A DNA stretch of 64,000 nt from contig CP054936.1 of assembly GCA_013364255.1 (NCBI GenBank), positions 6,714,353-6,778,352 on the forward strand, in the 5' to 3' direction. The notes beneath the pieces were generated by a model. The model was not told the origin of the DNA. It did no database searches and saw nothing but the letters and a program-made list of their open reading frames with translations. Origin of the DNA: Streptomyces seoulensis (GTDB lineage: Bacteria; Actinomycetota; Actinomycetes; Streptomycetales; Streptomycetaceae). Shown here piece after piece: positions 17,797 through 28,148 of the stretch; the first letter of the stretch is position 1; every line of letters starts with the position of its first letter. The position numbers were made by a program, and so were the translations under genes.

Positions 17797-19242
17797 ATGA
17801 CTTCCACCACCGCCTTCTGGCTCGCCGGCCGCCAGGTCACCGGCGAGGACACCTTCGACGTCACCTCCCCGTGGGACGGCCGCACGGTCGGCACGGTCGG
17901 CGTGCCGACCGACGCCCAGGTCGAGGAGGCCGTGGCCGCCGCGCACGCCGCGCTGGACGAGTTCGCCGCCACCCCCGCCCACGTACGGGCCGCCGCCCTG
18001 GACCACGTCGGCAAGCGCCTGACCGAGCGCACCGAGGAGATCGCGCAGCTGATCTCCGCCGAGAACGGCAAGCCGATCAAGTGGGCGCGCGGCGAGGTCG
18101 GCCGTGCCGTCTCGGTGTTCCGGTTCGCCGCGGAGGAGGCCCGCCGCTTCAACGGCGGCGAGGCCCAGCGCCTGGACACCGACGGCGGCGGCCAGGGCCG
18201 CCTGGCCCTCACCCGCCGCTTCCCCAAGGGCGTCGTCCTCGGCATCGCGCCGTTCAACTTCCCGCTGAACCTGTGCGCGCACAAGGTCGCCCCGGCCATC
18301 GCCGCCGGCGTCCCGATCATCCTCAAGCCGGCCCCGGCCACCCCGCTGTCCGGCCTGATCCTCGGCGAGCTGCTGGCCGAGACCGAGCTGCCGGCCGGCT
18401 CCTGGAGCATCCTGCCGGTCGCCAACGACAAGATGCCCGCCCTCGTCCAGGACGAGCGGCTGCCGGTCATCTCCTTCACCGGCTCCGAGCAGGTCGGCTA
18501 CGCGATCATGGACTCGGTGCCGCGCAAGCACTGCACCCTGGAGCTGGGCGGCAACGGCGCGGCCGTCGTCCTCGGCGACTGGGCGAGCGACGAGGACCTG
18601 GACTGGGCCGCGAACCGCATCGCGACCTTCTCCAACTACCAGGGCGGCCAGTCCTGCATCTCGGTGCAGCGCGTGATCGCCGACGCCGCGGTCTACGACC
18701 GGCTGCTGCCGCGCATCGTCGCCGCCGTCGAGGCCCAGGTCACCGGCGACCCCGCCGACCCGAGGACCGAGGTCGGCCCGCTGGTCAGCGAGGCCGCCGC
18801 CCAGCGCGTCGAGTCCTGGGTGAGCGAGGCCGTCGACGCCGGCGCCGCCCTGCTCACCGGCGGCAAGCGCGACGGCGCCTCCTACGCGCCGACCGTCCTC
18901 GCCGATGTCCCGGCCGGTGTGACGATCGCCCGCGAGGAGGTCTTCGGCCCGGTGCTGACCGTGCAGAAGGCCGACGGCGAGGCGGCCGCGTTCGCCGCCG
19001 TCAACTCCTCCAAGTACGGCCTCCAGGCGGGCGTGTTCACGCACGACCTCCAGGTCGCCTTCCGCGCCCACCGCGCGCTGGAGGTCGGCGGTGTCGTCAT
19101 CGGCGACGTCCCCTCCTACCGCGCCGACCAGATGCCCTACGGCGGCGCCAAGCAGTCCGGCGTGGGCCGCGAGGGCGTGCGCTACGCGATGGACGACTAC
19201 ACCTACGAGCGCGTCCTCGTCCTGACGGGCCTCGCCCTGTAG
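17797..19242 (+). CDS. Aldehyde dehydrogenase (possibly succinate-semialdehyde type)
   Basis: 481-residue NAD(P)-dependent aldehyde dehydrogenase. The Rossmann part includes PFNFPLNLCAHKVAPAIAAG. The catalytic Glu is in LELGGNGAAVVL and the nucleophile Cys in YQGGQSCISVQ. The C-terminal PYGGAKQSGVGREG is standard. The ATG at 17797 is preceded by GGAAGGGCC; longer in-frame extension runs into the repeat region and is rejected. With gabT and a PucR regulator close by, oxidation of succinate semialdehyde would complete the GABA route. Several aldehyde dehydrogenase subfamilies look alike at this level, so the substrate is uncertain. A strong hairpin terminator follows. Confidence 0.9.
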   Translation: MTSTTAFWLAGRQVTGEDTFDVTSPWDGRTVGTVGVPTDAQVEEAVAAAHAALDEFAATPAHVRAAALDHVGKRLTERTEEIAQLISAENGKPIKWARGEVGRAVSVFRFAAEEARRFNGGEAQRLDTDGGGQGRLALTRRFPKGVVLGIAPFNFPLNLCAHKVAPAIAAGVPIILKPAPATPLSGLILGELLAETELPAGSWSILPVANDKMPALVQDERLPVISFTGSEQVGYAIMDSVPRKHCTLELGGNGAAVVLGDWASDEDLDWAANRIATFSNYQGGQSCISVQRVIADAAVYDRLLPRIVAAVEAQVTGDPADPRTEVGPLVSEAAAQRVESWVSEAVDAGAALLTGGKRDGASYAPTVLADVPAGVTIAREEVFGPVLTVQKADGEAAAFAAVNSSKYGLQAGVFTHDLQVAFRAHRALEVGGVVIGDVPSYRADQMPYGGAKQSGVGREGVRYAMDDYTYERVLVLTGLAL

Positions 19243-19592
19243 GACCGCCCCGGGTCGCCGAACCGGCGACCGCAGAACGACGACGGCCGGAGCCCGTGTG
19301 CGGGGGCTCCGGCCGTCGTCGTGCCGTCCCGGGGCCCGTACGGGCCCGACGGGCCCCGGCTCGCCCGCGTCGCGCGGATCGGCCCGTACGACTGGCCACC
19401 GGGGCCGTACGGCGCGATGCTGGGAGCAATCCGTTCCGCGACCGGCCGGACACGCACCGTCGCACCGCCGCGAGGCGGGCGCTCCCGCCCCGCGGGGCGG
19501 TGATCCCGGCCTTCGGGCGGGTACGGGTGAACCAGCACGACCGGTCGGTAACCGACATCCCCCATAGCCCACTTGGCGGCGAGGTGAGCCTC
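19243..19592. other. Intergenic region with terminator and probable leader
   Basis: The first 80 bp hold a strong terminator. The remainder (19323-19592) has no gene I can support and should carry the promoter of the acyl-CoA dehydrogenase gene; no clear -10/-35 pair stands out. Confidence 0.5.
19277..19322 (+). terminator. Strong hairpin terminator after aldehyde dehydrogenase
   Basis: A perfect 19-bp stem, ACGACGACGGCCGGAGCCC (19277-19295) with its complement at 19304-19322, and an 8-nt loop. It starts 35 bp after the stop codon and has no following T-run. Confidence 0.88.
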
Positions 19593-21530
19593 ATGTCCGC
19601 ACCAACGTCCAAACCCACCGTCACCGAGCGCGAGGCGCGCGAGGTGGCCGAGGCCGCACGGGAGCAGGACTGGCGCAAGCCCAGTTTCGCCAAGGAGCTG
19701 TTCCTCGGCCGCTTCCGCCTCGACCTGATCCACCCCCACCCGCTCCCCGCCGACGACGACGTCGAGCGCGGCGAGGAGTTCCTCGCCAAACTCCGCGACT
19801 TCTGCGAGTCCAAGGTCGACTCGGCCCGCATCGAACGCGACGCGCGCATCCCCGACGACGTGATCACCGGGCTCAAGGAGCTCGGCGCGCTCGGCATGAA
19901 GATCGACACCAAGTACGGCGGCCTGGGCCTCACCCAGGTGTACTACAACAAGGCCCTCGCCCTGGCCGGCTCCGCCAGCCCGGCCATCGGCGCGCTGCTC
20001 TCCGCGCACCAGTCGATCGGCGTCCCGCAGCCGCTGAAGATGTTCGGCACCCAGGAGCAGAAGGACACCTTCCTGCCGCGCTGCGCCCGCACGGACATCT
20101 CCGCCTTCCTGCTGACCGAGCCGGACGTCGGCTCCGACCCGGCGCGCCTGGCCACCACCGCCGTGCGCGACGGCGACGACTACGTCCTGGACGGGGTCAA
20201 GCTGTGGACGACCAACGGGGTGGTGGCCGACCTCCTCGTCGTCATGGCGCGGGTGCCGAAGTCCGAGACGGGCCGCGGCGGCATCACCGCCTTCGTCGTG
20301 GAGGCCGGCTCCGAGGGCGTCACGGTGGAGAACCGCAACGCCTTCATGGGCCTGCGCGGCATCGAGAACGGCGTCACCCGCTTCCACCGGGTGCGCGTCC
20401 CGGCCGCGAACCGCGTCGGCGAGGAGGGCCAGGGCCTCAAGATCGCTCTCACCACCCTCAACACCGGCCGCCTCTCCCTGCCCGCGATGTGCGCGGGCGC
20501 CGGCAAGTGGTGCCTGAAGATCGCCCGCGAGTGGTCCGCGGCCCGCGAGCAGTGGGGCAAGCCGGTCGCGCTGCACGAGGCGGTCGGCGCCAAGATCTCC
20601 TTCATCGCCGCCACCACCTTCGCCCTGGAGGCCGTCCTCGAACTGTCCTCCCAGATGGCCGACGAGAACCGCAACGACATCCGCATCGAGGCCGCCCTCG
20701 CCAAGCTCTACGGCTCCGAGATGGCCTGGAAGATGGCCGACGAACTGGTCCAGATCCGCGGCGGCCGCGGCTTCGAGACCGCCGCCTCGCTCGCCGCCCG
20801 CGGCGAACGCGCCGTCCCCGCCGAGCAGATGCTGCGCGACCTGCGCATCAACCGCATCTTCGAGGGCTCCACCGAGATCATGCACCTGCTGATCGCACGG
20901 GAGGCCGTCGACGCCCACCTCTCGGTCGCCGGCGACCTCATCGACCCGGACAAGTCCCTGCCCGACAAGGCGAAGGCGGGCGCGAACGCGGGCCTGTTCT
21001 ACGCCAAGTGGCTGCCGAAGCTGGTCGCGGGCCCCGGTCAACTCCCCGGCTCCTACGCCGAGTTCCATCCGGCCGGCCACGTCGACCTGTCCCCGCACCT
21101 GCGTTACGTCGAACGCACCGCGCGCAAGCTCGCCCGCTCCACCTTCTACGCCATGTCCCGCTGGCAGGGCCGGATGGAGACCAAGCAGGGCTTTCTGGGC
21201 CGGATCGTCGACATCGGCGCCGAGCTGTTCGCGATGAGCGCGGCCTGCGTGCGCGCCGAACTCCTGCGCGGCCGGGGCGAGCACGGCCGCGAGGCGTACC
21301 AGCTCGCCGACGCCTTCTGCCGCCAGTCCCGCATCCGGGTCGGCGAACTCTTCGACCGGCTGTGGACCAACACCGACGACCTGGACAACAAGGTCGTCAA
21401 GGGCGTCCTCGGCGGCGTCTACGAGTGGCTGGAGCACGGCGTCATCGACCCCTCGGACGACGGCCCGTGGATCGCCGAGACGCCGCCCGGACCGAGCGGA
21501 CGCGAGAACGTCCACCGCCCCGTCCGCTGA
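19593..21530 (+). CDS. Acyl-CoA dehydrogenase, long (VLCAD/ACAD9-like) form
   Basis: 645-residue FAD enzyme that introduces the 2,3-double bond into acyl-CoA. After a charged 70-residue leader come the three ACAD domains, with [13 protein letters not shown] and LWTTNG as flavin/substrate signatures. The catalytic-base region [14 protein letters not shown] lies near residue 425. About 190 further residues form a C-terminal helical extension like that of VLCAD-type enzymes, usually linked to long-chain substrates or dimer/membrane contacts. The ATG at 19593 has GAGGTGAG in front. It stands alone after a terminator; no partner electron-transfer genes are adjacent. Confidence 0.93.
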   Translation: MSAPTSKPTVTEREAREVAEAAREQDWRKPSFAKELFLGRFRLDLIHPHPLPADDDVERGEEFLAKLRDFCESKVDSARIERDARIPDDVITGLKELGALGMKIDTKYGGLGLTQVYYNKALALAGSASPAIGALLSAHQSIGVPQPLKMFGTQEQKDTFLPRCARTDISAFLLTEPDVGSDPARLATTAVRDGDDYVLDGVKLWTTNGVVADLLVVMARVPKSETGRGGITAFVVEAGSEGVTVENRNAFMGLRGIENGVTRFHRVRVPAANRVGEEGQGLKIALTTLNTGRLSLPAMCAGAGKWCLKIAREWSAAREQWGKPVALHEAVGAKISFIAATTFALEAVLELSSQMADENRNDIRIEAALAKLYGSEMAWKMADELVQIRGGRGFETAASLAARGERAVPAEQMLRDLRINRIFEGSTEIMHLLIAREAVDAHLSVAGDLIDPDKSLPDKAKAGANAGLFYAKWLPKLVAGPGQLPGSYAEFHPAGHVDLSPHLRYVERTARKLARSTFYAMSRWQGRMETKQGFLGRIVDIGAELFAMSAACVRAELLRGRGEHGREAYQLADAFCRQSRIRVGELFDRLWTNTDDLDNKVVKGVLGGVYEWLEHGVIDPSDDGPWIAETPPGPSGRENVHRPVR

Positions 21531-21590
21531 CCACCCGCCCCGGCGGGGCCCCGCGGCCGTGCGGGCGCCCCGCCGGGGTATCCGCGCCCC

Positions 21591-21821
21591 ATGCGGAAGC
21601 GAATCCAGTACGTGCTCGGCGCCGGCGCCACGTACGCCGCCGTCGCTCTCTTCCTCCGGTTCGCCGGCTCCGGCGTCGGCTGGGGCGCGGCGCTGCTGTT
21701 CGCCCTGGTGGCGACCCCGCTCGTCTTCTGGGCGTCCTGGCTGCGGGGCCGGATGCGGGAGCAAGCCGTGGAGTGGGGACGGCGGCGCTTCAGGCCGTGG
21801 CCCGAGGAGCGCCGCCGATGA
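21591..21821 (+). CDS. Small two-helix membrane protein
   Basis: 76 residues with two predicted transmembrane helices (about 7-25 and 29-49), a basic N-terminus (MRKRIQ) and an Arg-rich cytoplasmic tail ending WPEERRR. No family recognised. Codon usage is typical of the genome. It lies 60 bp after the acyl-CoA dehydrogenase and just before dxr, in the same direction. Confidence 0.7.
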   Translation: MRKRIQYVLGAGATYAAVALFLRFAGSGVGWGAALLFALVATPLVFWASWLRGRMREQAVEWGRRRFRPWPEERRR

Positions 21822-21884
21822 CGGCGGGACCCGCCCGGGGGACGCGCTGTCAAAGGACGGCGCCGGTGCGGCCACAATGGGGGG

Positions 21885-23147
21885 ATGAGCGACCGTCCAG
21901 CCCCTCTCGCCGATCCGCACCTCGTCTTCGATCCCGTCGCCGGGGACGGCCCCAAGGACGTCGTGGTCCTCGGGTCCACCGGGTCCATCGGCACCCAGGC
22001 CATCGACCTCGTGCTGCGCAATCCGGACCGCTTCCGGGTCACCGCTCTGTCCGCCAACGGCGGCCGGGTCGGCCTCCTCGCCGAGCAGGCGCGCCGGCTG
22101 CGGGTCCGGGCCGTCGCCGTGGCCCGCGAGGACGTCGTGCCGGCCCTGCGCGAGGCGCTGGCCGCCGAGTACGGCGCCGGCGAGCCGCTGCCGGAGATCC
22201 TGGCCGGACCCGAGGCGGCCACCCAGCTCGCCGCCTCCGCCTGCCACACCGTCCTCAACGGCATCACCGGCTCCATCGGCCTCGCCCCGACCCTCGCCGC
22301 CCTGGAGGCGGGCCGCACCCTGGCGCTCGCCAACAAGGAGTCGCTCATCGTCGGCGGCCCCCTGGTCAAGGCCGTCGCCAAGCCCGGCCAGATCATCCCG
22401 GTCGACTCCGAGCACGCCGCGCTCTTCCAGGCGCTGGCCGCCGGCACCCGCGCCGACGTACGCCGACTCGTCATCACCGCCTCCGGCGGCCCCTTCCGCG
22501 GCCGCACCAAGGCGGAGCTGGCCGACGTCACCGTCGAGGACGCCCTCGCGCACCCCACCTGGGCGATGGGCCCGGTGATCACGGTCAACTCCGCCACCCT
22601 CGTCAACAAGGGCCTGGAGGTCATCGAGGCGCACCTGCTGTACGACATCCCCTTCGAGCACATCGAGGTCGTCGTGCACCCGCAGTCGTACGTCCACTCG
22701 ATGGTCGAGTTCACCGACGGGTCCACCCTCGCCCAGGCGACGCCCCCCGACATGCGCGGGCCGATCGCCATCGGACTCGGCTGGCCCGAACGCGTCCCCG
22801 ACGCCGCGCCCGCCTTCGACTGGAGCACCGCGTCGACCTGGGAGTTCTTCCCCCTCGACACCGACGCCTTCCCCTCCGTGGGCCTGGCCCGGCACGTGGG
22901 CCGCCTCGCGGGCACCGCCCCGGCCGTGTTCAATGCGGCCAACGAGGAGTGCGTCGACGCGTTCCTGCGCGGCGCGCTGCCCTTCAACGCCATCATGGAG
23001 ACCGTGACACAGGTGGTCGAGGAACACGGCACGCCCGGGACGGGAACTTCCCTGACGGTCCCGGACGTCCTGGAAGCGGAGGCCTGGGCCCGCGCCCGGG
23101 CCCGGGAACTGACAGCGCAGACGGCGACCGCGGAGGCGCGTGCATGA
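21885..23147 (+). CDS. dxr: 1-deoxy-D-xylulose 5-phosphate reductoisomerase
   Basis: 420-residue NADPH- and metal-dependent enzyme that makes 2-C-methyl-D-erythritol 4-phosphate, the second step of the MEP isoprenoid pathway. The N-terminal NADPH site is [15 protein letters not shown]. Metal and substrate residues occur in [11 protein letters not shown] and in [10 protein letters not shown]. The [13 protein letters not shown] and [14 protein letters not shown] blocks are diagnostic. Initiation may be nearly leaderless: an ACAATG-like -10 lies just upstream of GGGGG and the ATG. Its stop overlaps the rseP-like ATG by 4 bp, and ispG follows, so two MEP steps are grouped. Confidence 0.97.
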   Translation: MSDRPAPLADPHLVFDPVAGDGPKDVVVLGSTGSIGTQAIDLVLRNPDRFRVTALSANGGRVGLLAEQARRLRVRAVAVAREDVVPALREALAAEYGAGEPLPEILAGPEAATQLAASACHTVLNGITGSIGLAPTLAALEAGRTLALANKESLIVGGPLVKAVAKPGQIIPVDSEHAALFQALAAGTRADVRRLVITASGGPFRGRTKAELADVTVEDALAHPTWAMGPVITVNSATLVNKGLEVIEAHLLYDIPFEHIEVVVHPQSYVHSMVEFTDGSTLAQATPPDMRGPIAIGLGWPERVPDAAPAFDWSTASTWEFFPLDTDAFPSVGLARHVGRLAGTAPAVFNAANEECVDAFLRGALPFNAIMETVTQVVEEHGTPGTGTSLTVPDVLEAEAWARARARELTAQTATAEARA

Positions 23148-24448
23148 CGTCCCTGATGATGATCCTCGGCATAGTCGTCTTCGTGATCGGCCTGCTGTTC
23201 TCCATCGCGTGGCACGAGCTGGGCCACCTGTCCACGGCCAAGCTGTTCGGCATCCGGGTGCCGCAGTACATGGTCGGCTTCGGCCCGACGATCTTCTCCC
23301 GCAGGAAGGGCGAGACGGAGTACGGCGTCAAGGCCATCCCGTTCGGCGGCTACATCCGCATGATCGGCATGTTCCCGCCGGGCGACGACGGCCGGATCGC
23401 CGCGCGCTCCACCTCGCCCTGGCGCGGCATGATCGAGGACGCCCGCTCGGCCGCCTTCGAGGAACTCCAGCCGGGCGACGAGAAGCGCCTGTTCTACACC
23501 CGCGCCCCGTGGAAGCGGGTCATCGTGATGTTCGCGGGCCCCTTCATGAACCTGATCCTCGCGGTCGCGCTGTTCCTCACCGTCCTGATGGGCTTCGGCA
23601 TCTCGCAGCAGACCACCGCCGTCAGCTCGGTCTCCAAGTGCGTCATCGCCCAGAGCGAGAACCGCGACACCTGCAAGGCCACCGACGCGCCCTCCCCGGC
23701 CGCCGCCGCGGGCCTGAAGGCCGGCGACCGCATCGTCTCCTTCGACGGCGTGAAGACCGACGAGTGGGACCGCCTGTCGGACCTCATCCGCGCCAACCCC
23801 GGCAAGGACGTGCCGATCGTCGTCGAGCGGGGCGGCCAGGACGTCACCCTGCACGCGAAGATCGCCACCAACCAGGTCGCCGAGAAGGACTCCAGCGGCC
23901 GGATCGTGGAGGGCAAGTACGTCGACGCCGGCTTCCTCGGCTTCAGCGCCGCCACCGGCGTCGCCCGCCAGGACTTCGGCCAGTCGGTGAGCTGGATGGG
24001 CGACCGCCTCGGCGAGGCCGTCGACTCCATCGCCGACCTGCCCGGCAAGATCCCCGCCCTGTGGGACGCGGCCTTCGACGGCGCCCCGCGCCAGCCCGAC
24101 TCCCCGATGGGCGTGGTCGGCGCGGCCCGCGTCGGCGGCGAGATCTTCACCCTGCACATCCCGCCCACCCAGCAGCTGGCCATGGCCCTGATGCTGGTCG
24201 CCGGCTTCAACCTCTCCCTGTTCCTGTTCAACATGCTCCCGCTGCTGCCGCTGGACGGCGGCCACATCGCGGGCGCGCTGTGGGAGTCGCTGCGCCGCCG
24301 GCTGGCCAGGGTGCTGCGCCGCCCGGACCCGGGCCCGTTCGACGTGGCGAAGCTGATGCCGGTGGCCTACGTGGTGGCCAGCGTCTTCATCTGCTTCACC
24401 GCGCTCGTCCTGATCGCCGACGTGGTCAACCCGGTCAAAATCTCCTAG
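23144..24448 (+). CDS. rseP: RseP-type site-2 zinc metalloprotease (M50B)
   Basis: 434-residue intramembrane protease. The zinc motif HELGH is at residues 24-28 in the first membrane helix, and the third ligand motif LDGG is at 370-373. A PDZ domain lies between them (about 180-265; [16 protein letters not shown]). About four membrane segments are apparent. Family members cleave anti-sigma factors or signal-peptide remnants within the membrane. The ATG at 23144 overlaps the dxr stop, as in many actinobacteria where dxr, this protease and ispG are consecutive. The substrate in this organism is unknown. Confidence 0.95.
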   Translation: MTSLMMILGIVVFVIGLLFSIAWHELGHLSTAKLFGIRVPQYMVGFGPTIFSRRKGETEYGVKAIPFGGYIRMIGMFPPGDDGRIAARSTSPWRGMIEDARSAAFEELQPGDEKRLFYTRAPWKRVIVMFAGPFMNLILAVALFLTVLMGFGISQQTTAVSSVSKCVIAQSENRDTCKATDAPSPAAAAGLKAGDRIVSFDGVKTDEWDRLSDLIRANPGKDVPIVVERGGQDVTLHAKIATNQVAEKDSSGRIVEGKYVDAGFLGFSAATGVARQDFGQSVSWMGDRLGEAVDSIADLPGKIPALWDAAFDGAPRQPDSPMGVVGAARVGGEIFTLHIPPTQQLAMALMLVAGFNLSLFLFNMLPLLPLDGGHIAGALWESLRRRLARVLRRPDPGPFDVAKLMPVAYVVASVFICFTALVLIADVVNPVKIS

Positions 24449-24631
24449 GACAGGCCCTGGCCCCCGGGCGTTCACCAGGCGGCCGGGCGGTCCACCGCTC
24501 CGGCCGCCTACCAATGAGTGGTTTGCCGGGTGGGATGTGCTCGGGCAGCGCCACGTACCGTAATCTCGAAGCCTGGAGCCCGCCGCTGAACGGGGCCGGA
24601 CCTTGATCCACGACTTGGGGTTGCACAGCAG

Positions 24632-25789
24632 ATGACTGCGATTTCTCTCGGCATGCCGTCCGTTCCGACCAAGCTCGCCGAGCGCCGCAAGAGCCGGCAG
24701 ATCCAGGTCGGCACGGTCCCGGTGGGCGGGGACGCGCCGGTGTCGGTGCAGTCGATGACGACGACGCGTACGTCGGACATCGGCGCGACGTTGCAGCAGA
24801 TCGCGGAGCTGACCGCGTCGGGCTGCCAGATCGTGCGGGTGGCGTGTCCGACGCAGGACGACGCGGACGCGCTGGCGACGATCGCGCGCAAGTCGCAGAT
24901 CCCGGTGATCGCGGACATCCACTTCCAGCCGAAGTACGTGTTCGCCGCGATCGAGGCGGGCTGCGCGGCGGTGCGGGTGAATCCGGGCAACATCAAGAAG
25001 TTCGACGACCAGGTCCGGGAGATCGCGAAGGCGGCCAAGGACCACGGCACGCCGATCCGGATCGGGGTGAACGCGGGCTCGCTGGACCGCAGGCTGCTCC
25101 AGAAGTACGGCAGGGCGACGCCGGAGGCGCTGGTGGAGTCGGCGCTGTGGGAGGCGTCGCTGTTCGAGGAGCACGACTTCCGGGACATCAAGATCTCGGT
25201 GAAGCACAACGACCCGGTCGTGATGATTGAGGCGTACCGGCAGCTGGCCGAGCAGTCCGATTACCCGCTGCACCTGGGTGTGACGGAGGCGGGTCCGGCC
25301 TTCCAGGGGACGATCAAGTCGGCGGTGGCGTTCGGCGCGCTGCTCTCGCAGGGCATCGGCGACACCATCCGGGTGTCGCTGTCGGCGCCGCCGGCCGAGG
25401 AGGTCAAGGTCGGCATCCAGATCCTGGAGTCGCTGAACCTGCGTCAGCGGGGTCTGGAGATCGTGTCGTGTCCGTCGTGCGGGCGCGCGCAGGTGGATGT
25501 GTACAAGCTGGCCGAGGAGGTCACGGCGGGTCTGACGGGCATGGAGGTGCCGCTGCGGGTCGCGGTGATGGGCTGTGTGGTCAACGGTCCCGGCGAGGCG
25601 CGTGAGGCGGACCTGGGTGTGGCGTCGGGCAACGGCAAGGGGCAGATCTTCGTGAAGGGCGAGGTCATCAAGACCGTGCCGGAGTCGAAGATCGTGGAGA
25701 CCCTGATCGAGGAGGCCATGAAGCTGGCCGAGCAGATGGAGGCCGAGGGCGTCGCCTCCGGCGAACCGGAGATCTCGGTCGCGGGCTGA
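24632..25789 (+). CDS. ispG: 4-hydroxy-3-methylbut-2-en-1-yl diphosphate synthase
   Basis: 385-residue iron-sulfur enzyme of the MEP pathway, converting MEcPP to HMBPP. The N-terminal TIM-barrel begins after [13 protein letters not shown]. The [4Fe-4S] ligands are C280 and C283 (SCPSCGR) and C315 in [10 protein letters not shown], with E322 as the fourth. The ATG at 24632 gives the family length; the 183-bp gap before it suggests its own promoter. Codon third positions here are somewhat less C-biased than in the flanking genes. A short tandem repeat follows the stop. Confidence 0.97.
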   Translation: MTAISLGMPSVPTKLAERRKSRQIQVGTVPVGGDAPVSVQSMTTTRTSDIGATLQQIAELTASGCQIVRVACPTQDDADALATIARKSQIPVIADIHFQPKYVFAAIEAGCAAVRVNPGNIKKFDDQVREIAKAAKDHGTPIRIGVNAGSLDRRLLQKYGRATPEALVESALWEASLFEEHDFRDIKISVKHNDPVVMIEAYRQLAEQSDYPLHLGVTEAGPAFQGTIKSAVAFGALLSQGIGDTIRVSLSAPPAEEVKVGIQILESLNLRQRGLEIVSCPSCGRAQVDVYKLAEEVTAGLTGMEVPLRVAVMGCVVNGPGEAREADLGVASGNGKGQIFVKGEVIKTVPESKIVETLIEEAMKLAEQMEAEGVASGEPEISVAG

Positions 25790-25798
25790 ACCCCGCGA

Positions 25799-25878
25799 CG
25801 ACCCGAGCGCCGCGCCCGAAACCCCCGGCGACCCGAGGGCCGCGCCCGAAACCCGCGGCGACCCGAGGGCGCGCCCGG
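25799..25878. repeat. 30-bp tandem repeat after ispG
   Basis: Units CGACCCGAG(C/G)GCCGCGCCCG + AAACCC(C/G)CGG occur at 25799-25828 and 25829-25858, with a truncated third copy at 25859-25878. It fills most of the gap between convergent ispG and the phosphatase gene. Confidence 0.8.
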
Positions 25879-25897
25879 CACACGGCCGCAGCCGCCC

Positions 25898-27883
25898 TCA
25901 CTCCTCCTCGTCCGAATCCCCCGACCCCTCCTCGGGGGACCCGCCCCCGAACTTCTCGGACGGCCCGTCCCGGACCTCCTCCGGCGGCCCGCCCCCGAAC
26001 CCCTCCGGCGGGCCGTCCCCCGGGAACTGCCCCCGCAGCCCCCGCGTGGGGTCCTTGACCGGCGCGTCCTCCTGGAGCGAACCGGGCGCGGAGCGGTCCG
26101 GGGCGGCCGGACTGTACGGCGACTGCGGGGGCGGCGGCGCACTGCGGTCGCCGGGCGCGCCCGCACCCGACGGCGGCAGCCGCAGCGCGAGCAGCGCGAC
26201 GTCGTCGCCGCTGGGCGCGATCCGCCGCAGCAGCTCGTCGCAGAACTCGTCCACCGTCCCGCCGGTCGGCCGCCGCACCAGCACCGAGGCGTGGTGGCGG
26301 AGCTTGGCCAGCCCCAGGTCGATCGGCCGGCCCCGGCTCTCCACCAGCCCGTCGGTGTACAGCAGCAGCGTCGACCCGGGCGGCAGCTCCTCGTACGCGT
26401 CGGGCCAGCTCAGGCCCAGGTGCAGGGTGGCGCTCATGCCGATCAGCGGACCGTGCCCGCCCGTCAGGTACCGCGCGTCGCCCTCCCGGGTCACCAGCAG
26501 CGGCGGCGGATGCCCGGCGTTGACCCAGTTCATCCGCCACGGCCCGCCCTCCGGGCCCTCGATCCGGGCGAAGACGAGCGTGGCCATCGGGGCGTCGCTG
26601 GTGTTCGTCACCGCCTCGTCCAGACGGCACACGATCAGGCTGGGCGGATGCTGCTGGTCCCAGGCCAGGGCGCGCAGCATGTTGCGCACCTCCGCCATGT
26701 GCGCCGCGGCCTTCAGATCGTGGCCGACCACGTCCCCGATCACCAGGGCCATCACCCCGTCGGCGAGCAGGAACGCGTCGTACCAGTCGCCGCCGACCTC
26801 CATGGCGCGCTGCGCGGGCAGGTAGCGGGCGGCCATCCGCAGGTGGTCCACCTGGGGGAGCGGGGCGAGCAGCTGGCGCTGCATGGTCTCGGAGACGTTG
26901 CGCTGCTCCTGGTAGAGCCGGGCGTTGTCCAGCACCAGCGCCAGCCGGCGGCCGATGTCGGCGAGCAGTCTGATCTCGGCGCGGGTGGGCGCGGGGGAGT
27001 CCCCGGTGCGGCCGAGGGTCAGCATCCCGTAGTGGTTGCGGCGGGCGGTCAGCGGGACGACCACGGCCGAGTGGCCGCCGAGCCGCTCGAACAGCTTCCC
27101 GTGGGTGGTGGCGAGCGGGGCGTCCGGGTCGCGCATCTCCTCGGCGGTCAGCGGCACCGGCTCGTCGGCGCTCAGGATCCGGGCCACCGCCGCGCGGACG
27201 CCGGCCGGCAGCGGCGGCAGCGGACCCTGGAGCCGCTTGGCCCGGCGCTGGTGGGCGGGGCAGCGCACGGCGACCCGCTCCAGCGCCCCGGTCCGCTCCG
27301 AGTACAGGGACACCGACGCCCAGTCGCCCAGCTCCGGCACCAGCACCCGCAGCAGCCGGCGCATCCGGTGGTGCGAGTCCAGGGCGGTCATCAGCACCGC
27401 GGAGACGTCCGCCAGCAGGTTCAGCCGGGCGGTCAGCGCCTCCAGGGCGGCGGTGTGCGCGGCCATCCGCTCCTCGGCCGCGCGGTGCAGGCTGAAGTCG
27501 CTGAAGACGACCACCAGCCCGGCCACCCGGCCCGCCACCCGCAGCGGGGTGGTCGACCAGATGATCGGCACGGTGGTGCCGTCGGAGCGCAGGAAGTACT
27601 CCTCGCTGCCCTCCTCGGCGGTCCGGCTGCCGCGCATCGGGGTCTGCATGGCGCACTGCTCGCGCGGCACCGGCGAGCCGTCGGGGCGGCGGTGCAGCAG
27701 GTCGTGCGCGTCCTCGCCGAGCATGTCGTCGAGTTCCCGGCGCAGCAGCCGCTGCGCCCACGGGTTGACGTAGGTGATCCGCCCCGCGGTGTCCAGCGTG
27801 AAGACACCGGTGCCCAGATCGCGCAGGACCTGGAGCGGGAAGTCCGGGTCCAGGGCGGGATCCGCCGTGCCCGCCCCGCTCAT
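25898..27883 (-). CDS. PAS-GAF-SpoIIE (PPM) serine/threonine phosphatase
   Basis: 661-residue signalling phosphatase of the RsbU/SpoIIE type, which would dephosphorylate anti-sigma antagonists. A PAS domain is at about 15-130 (GVFTLDTAGRITYVNPWAQR), a GAF domain at about 150-320, and the PP2C-like catalytic domain at about 345-560. Metal-binding Asps are in GGDWYD (366-369), VIGDVVGHD and SGDDVALLAL. The last 95 residues are a Pro/Gly/acidic tail with short repeats (PPEGFGGG, PSEKFGGG) ending in DSDEEE. No kinase or anti-sigma gene is adjacent, so its partner is unknown; Streptomyces has many such orphans. The start is ATG at 27883. Confidence 0.93.
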   Translation of the reverse strand: MSGAGTADPALDPDFPLQVLRDLGTGVFTLDTAGRITYVNPWAQRLLRRELDDMLGEDAHDLLHRRPDGSPVPREQCAMQTPMRGSRTAEEGSEEYFLRSDGTTVPIIWSTTPLRVAGRVAGLVVVFSDFSLHRAAEERMAAHTAALEALTARLNLLADVSAVLMTALDSHHRMRRLLRVLVPELGDWASVSLYSERTGALERVAVRCPAHQRRAKRLQGPLPPLPAGVRAAVARILSADEPVPLTAEEMRDPDAPLATTHGKLFERLGGHSAVVVPLTARRNHYGMLTLGRTGDSPAPTRAEIRLLADIGRRLALVLDNARLYQEQRNVSETMQRQLLAPLPQVDHLRMAARYLPAQRAMEVGGDWYDAFLLADGVMALVIGDVVGHDLKAAAHMAEVRNMLRALAWDQQHPPSLIVCRLDEAVTNTSDAPMATLVFARIEGPEGGPWRMNWVNAGHPPPLLVTREGDARYLTGGHGPLIGMSATLHLGLSWPDAYEELPPGSTLLLYTDGLVESRGRPIDLGLAKLRHHASVLVRRPTGGTVDEFCDELLRRIAPSGDDVALLALRLPPSGAGAPGDRSAPPPPQSPYSPAAPDRSAPGSLQEDAPVKDPTRGLRGQFPGDGPPEGFGGGPPEEVRDGPSEKFGGGSPEEGSGDSDEEE

Positions 27884-28148
27884 GGCCCGACCCCCTCCCC
27901 GCTCCGGACGGTCCTCCGGTGTGCCGTCACCGCGATCACCGCTCTCCCGAGGCCGTCCCGTTCGTCTCTCCTTGTACCATTCTTACCGTTCTGGGGAAAC
28001 CCGTCGCCGTTCGGGCGGAGTGTGTCGCCGGCCCCGCAGCACACCCTCCGCCCACCCCCCAAGGCCCCGTCCCACAGGGGGCGGCGCGGCCCGGATTCGG
28101 CGGGTACAGTGCGGAGATCAGCGATACCCCCAGCGTGAGGCCCCGTAC

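Noticed and set aside
19203-23027. Long minus-strand open frame opposite the acyl-CoA dehydrogenase and dxr genes
   Set aside because: A shadow frame caused by high third-position GC; it has no recognisable domain, and both plus-strand genes are certain.
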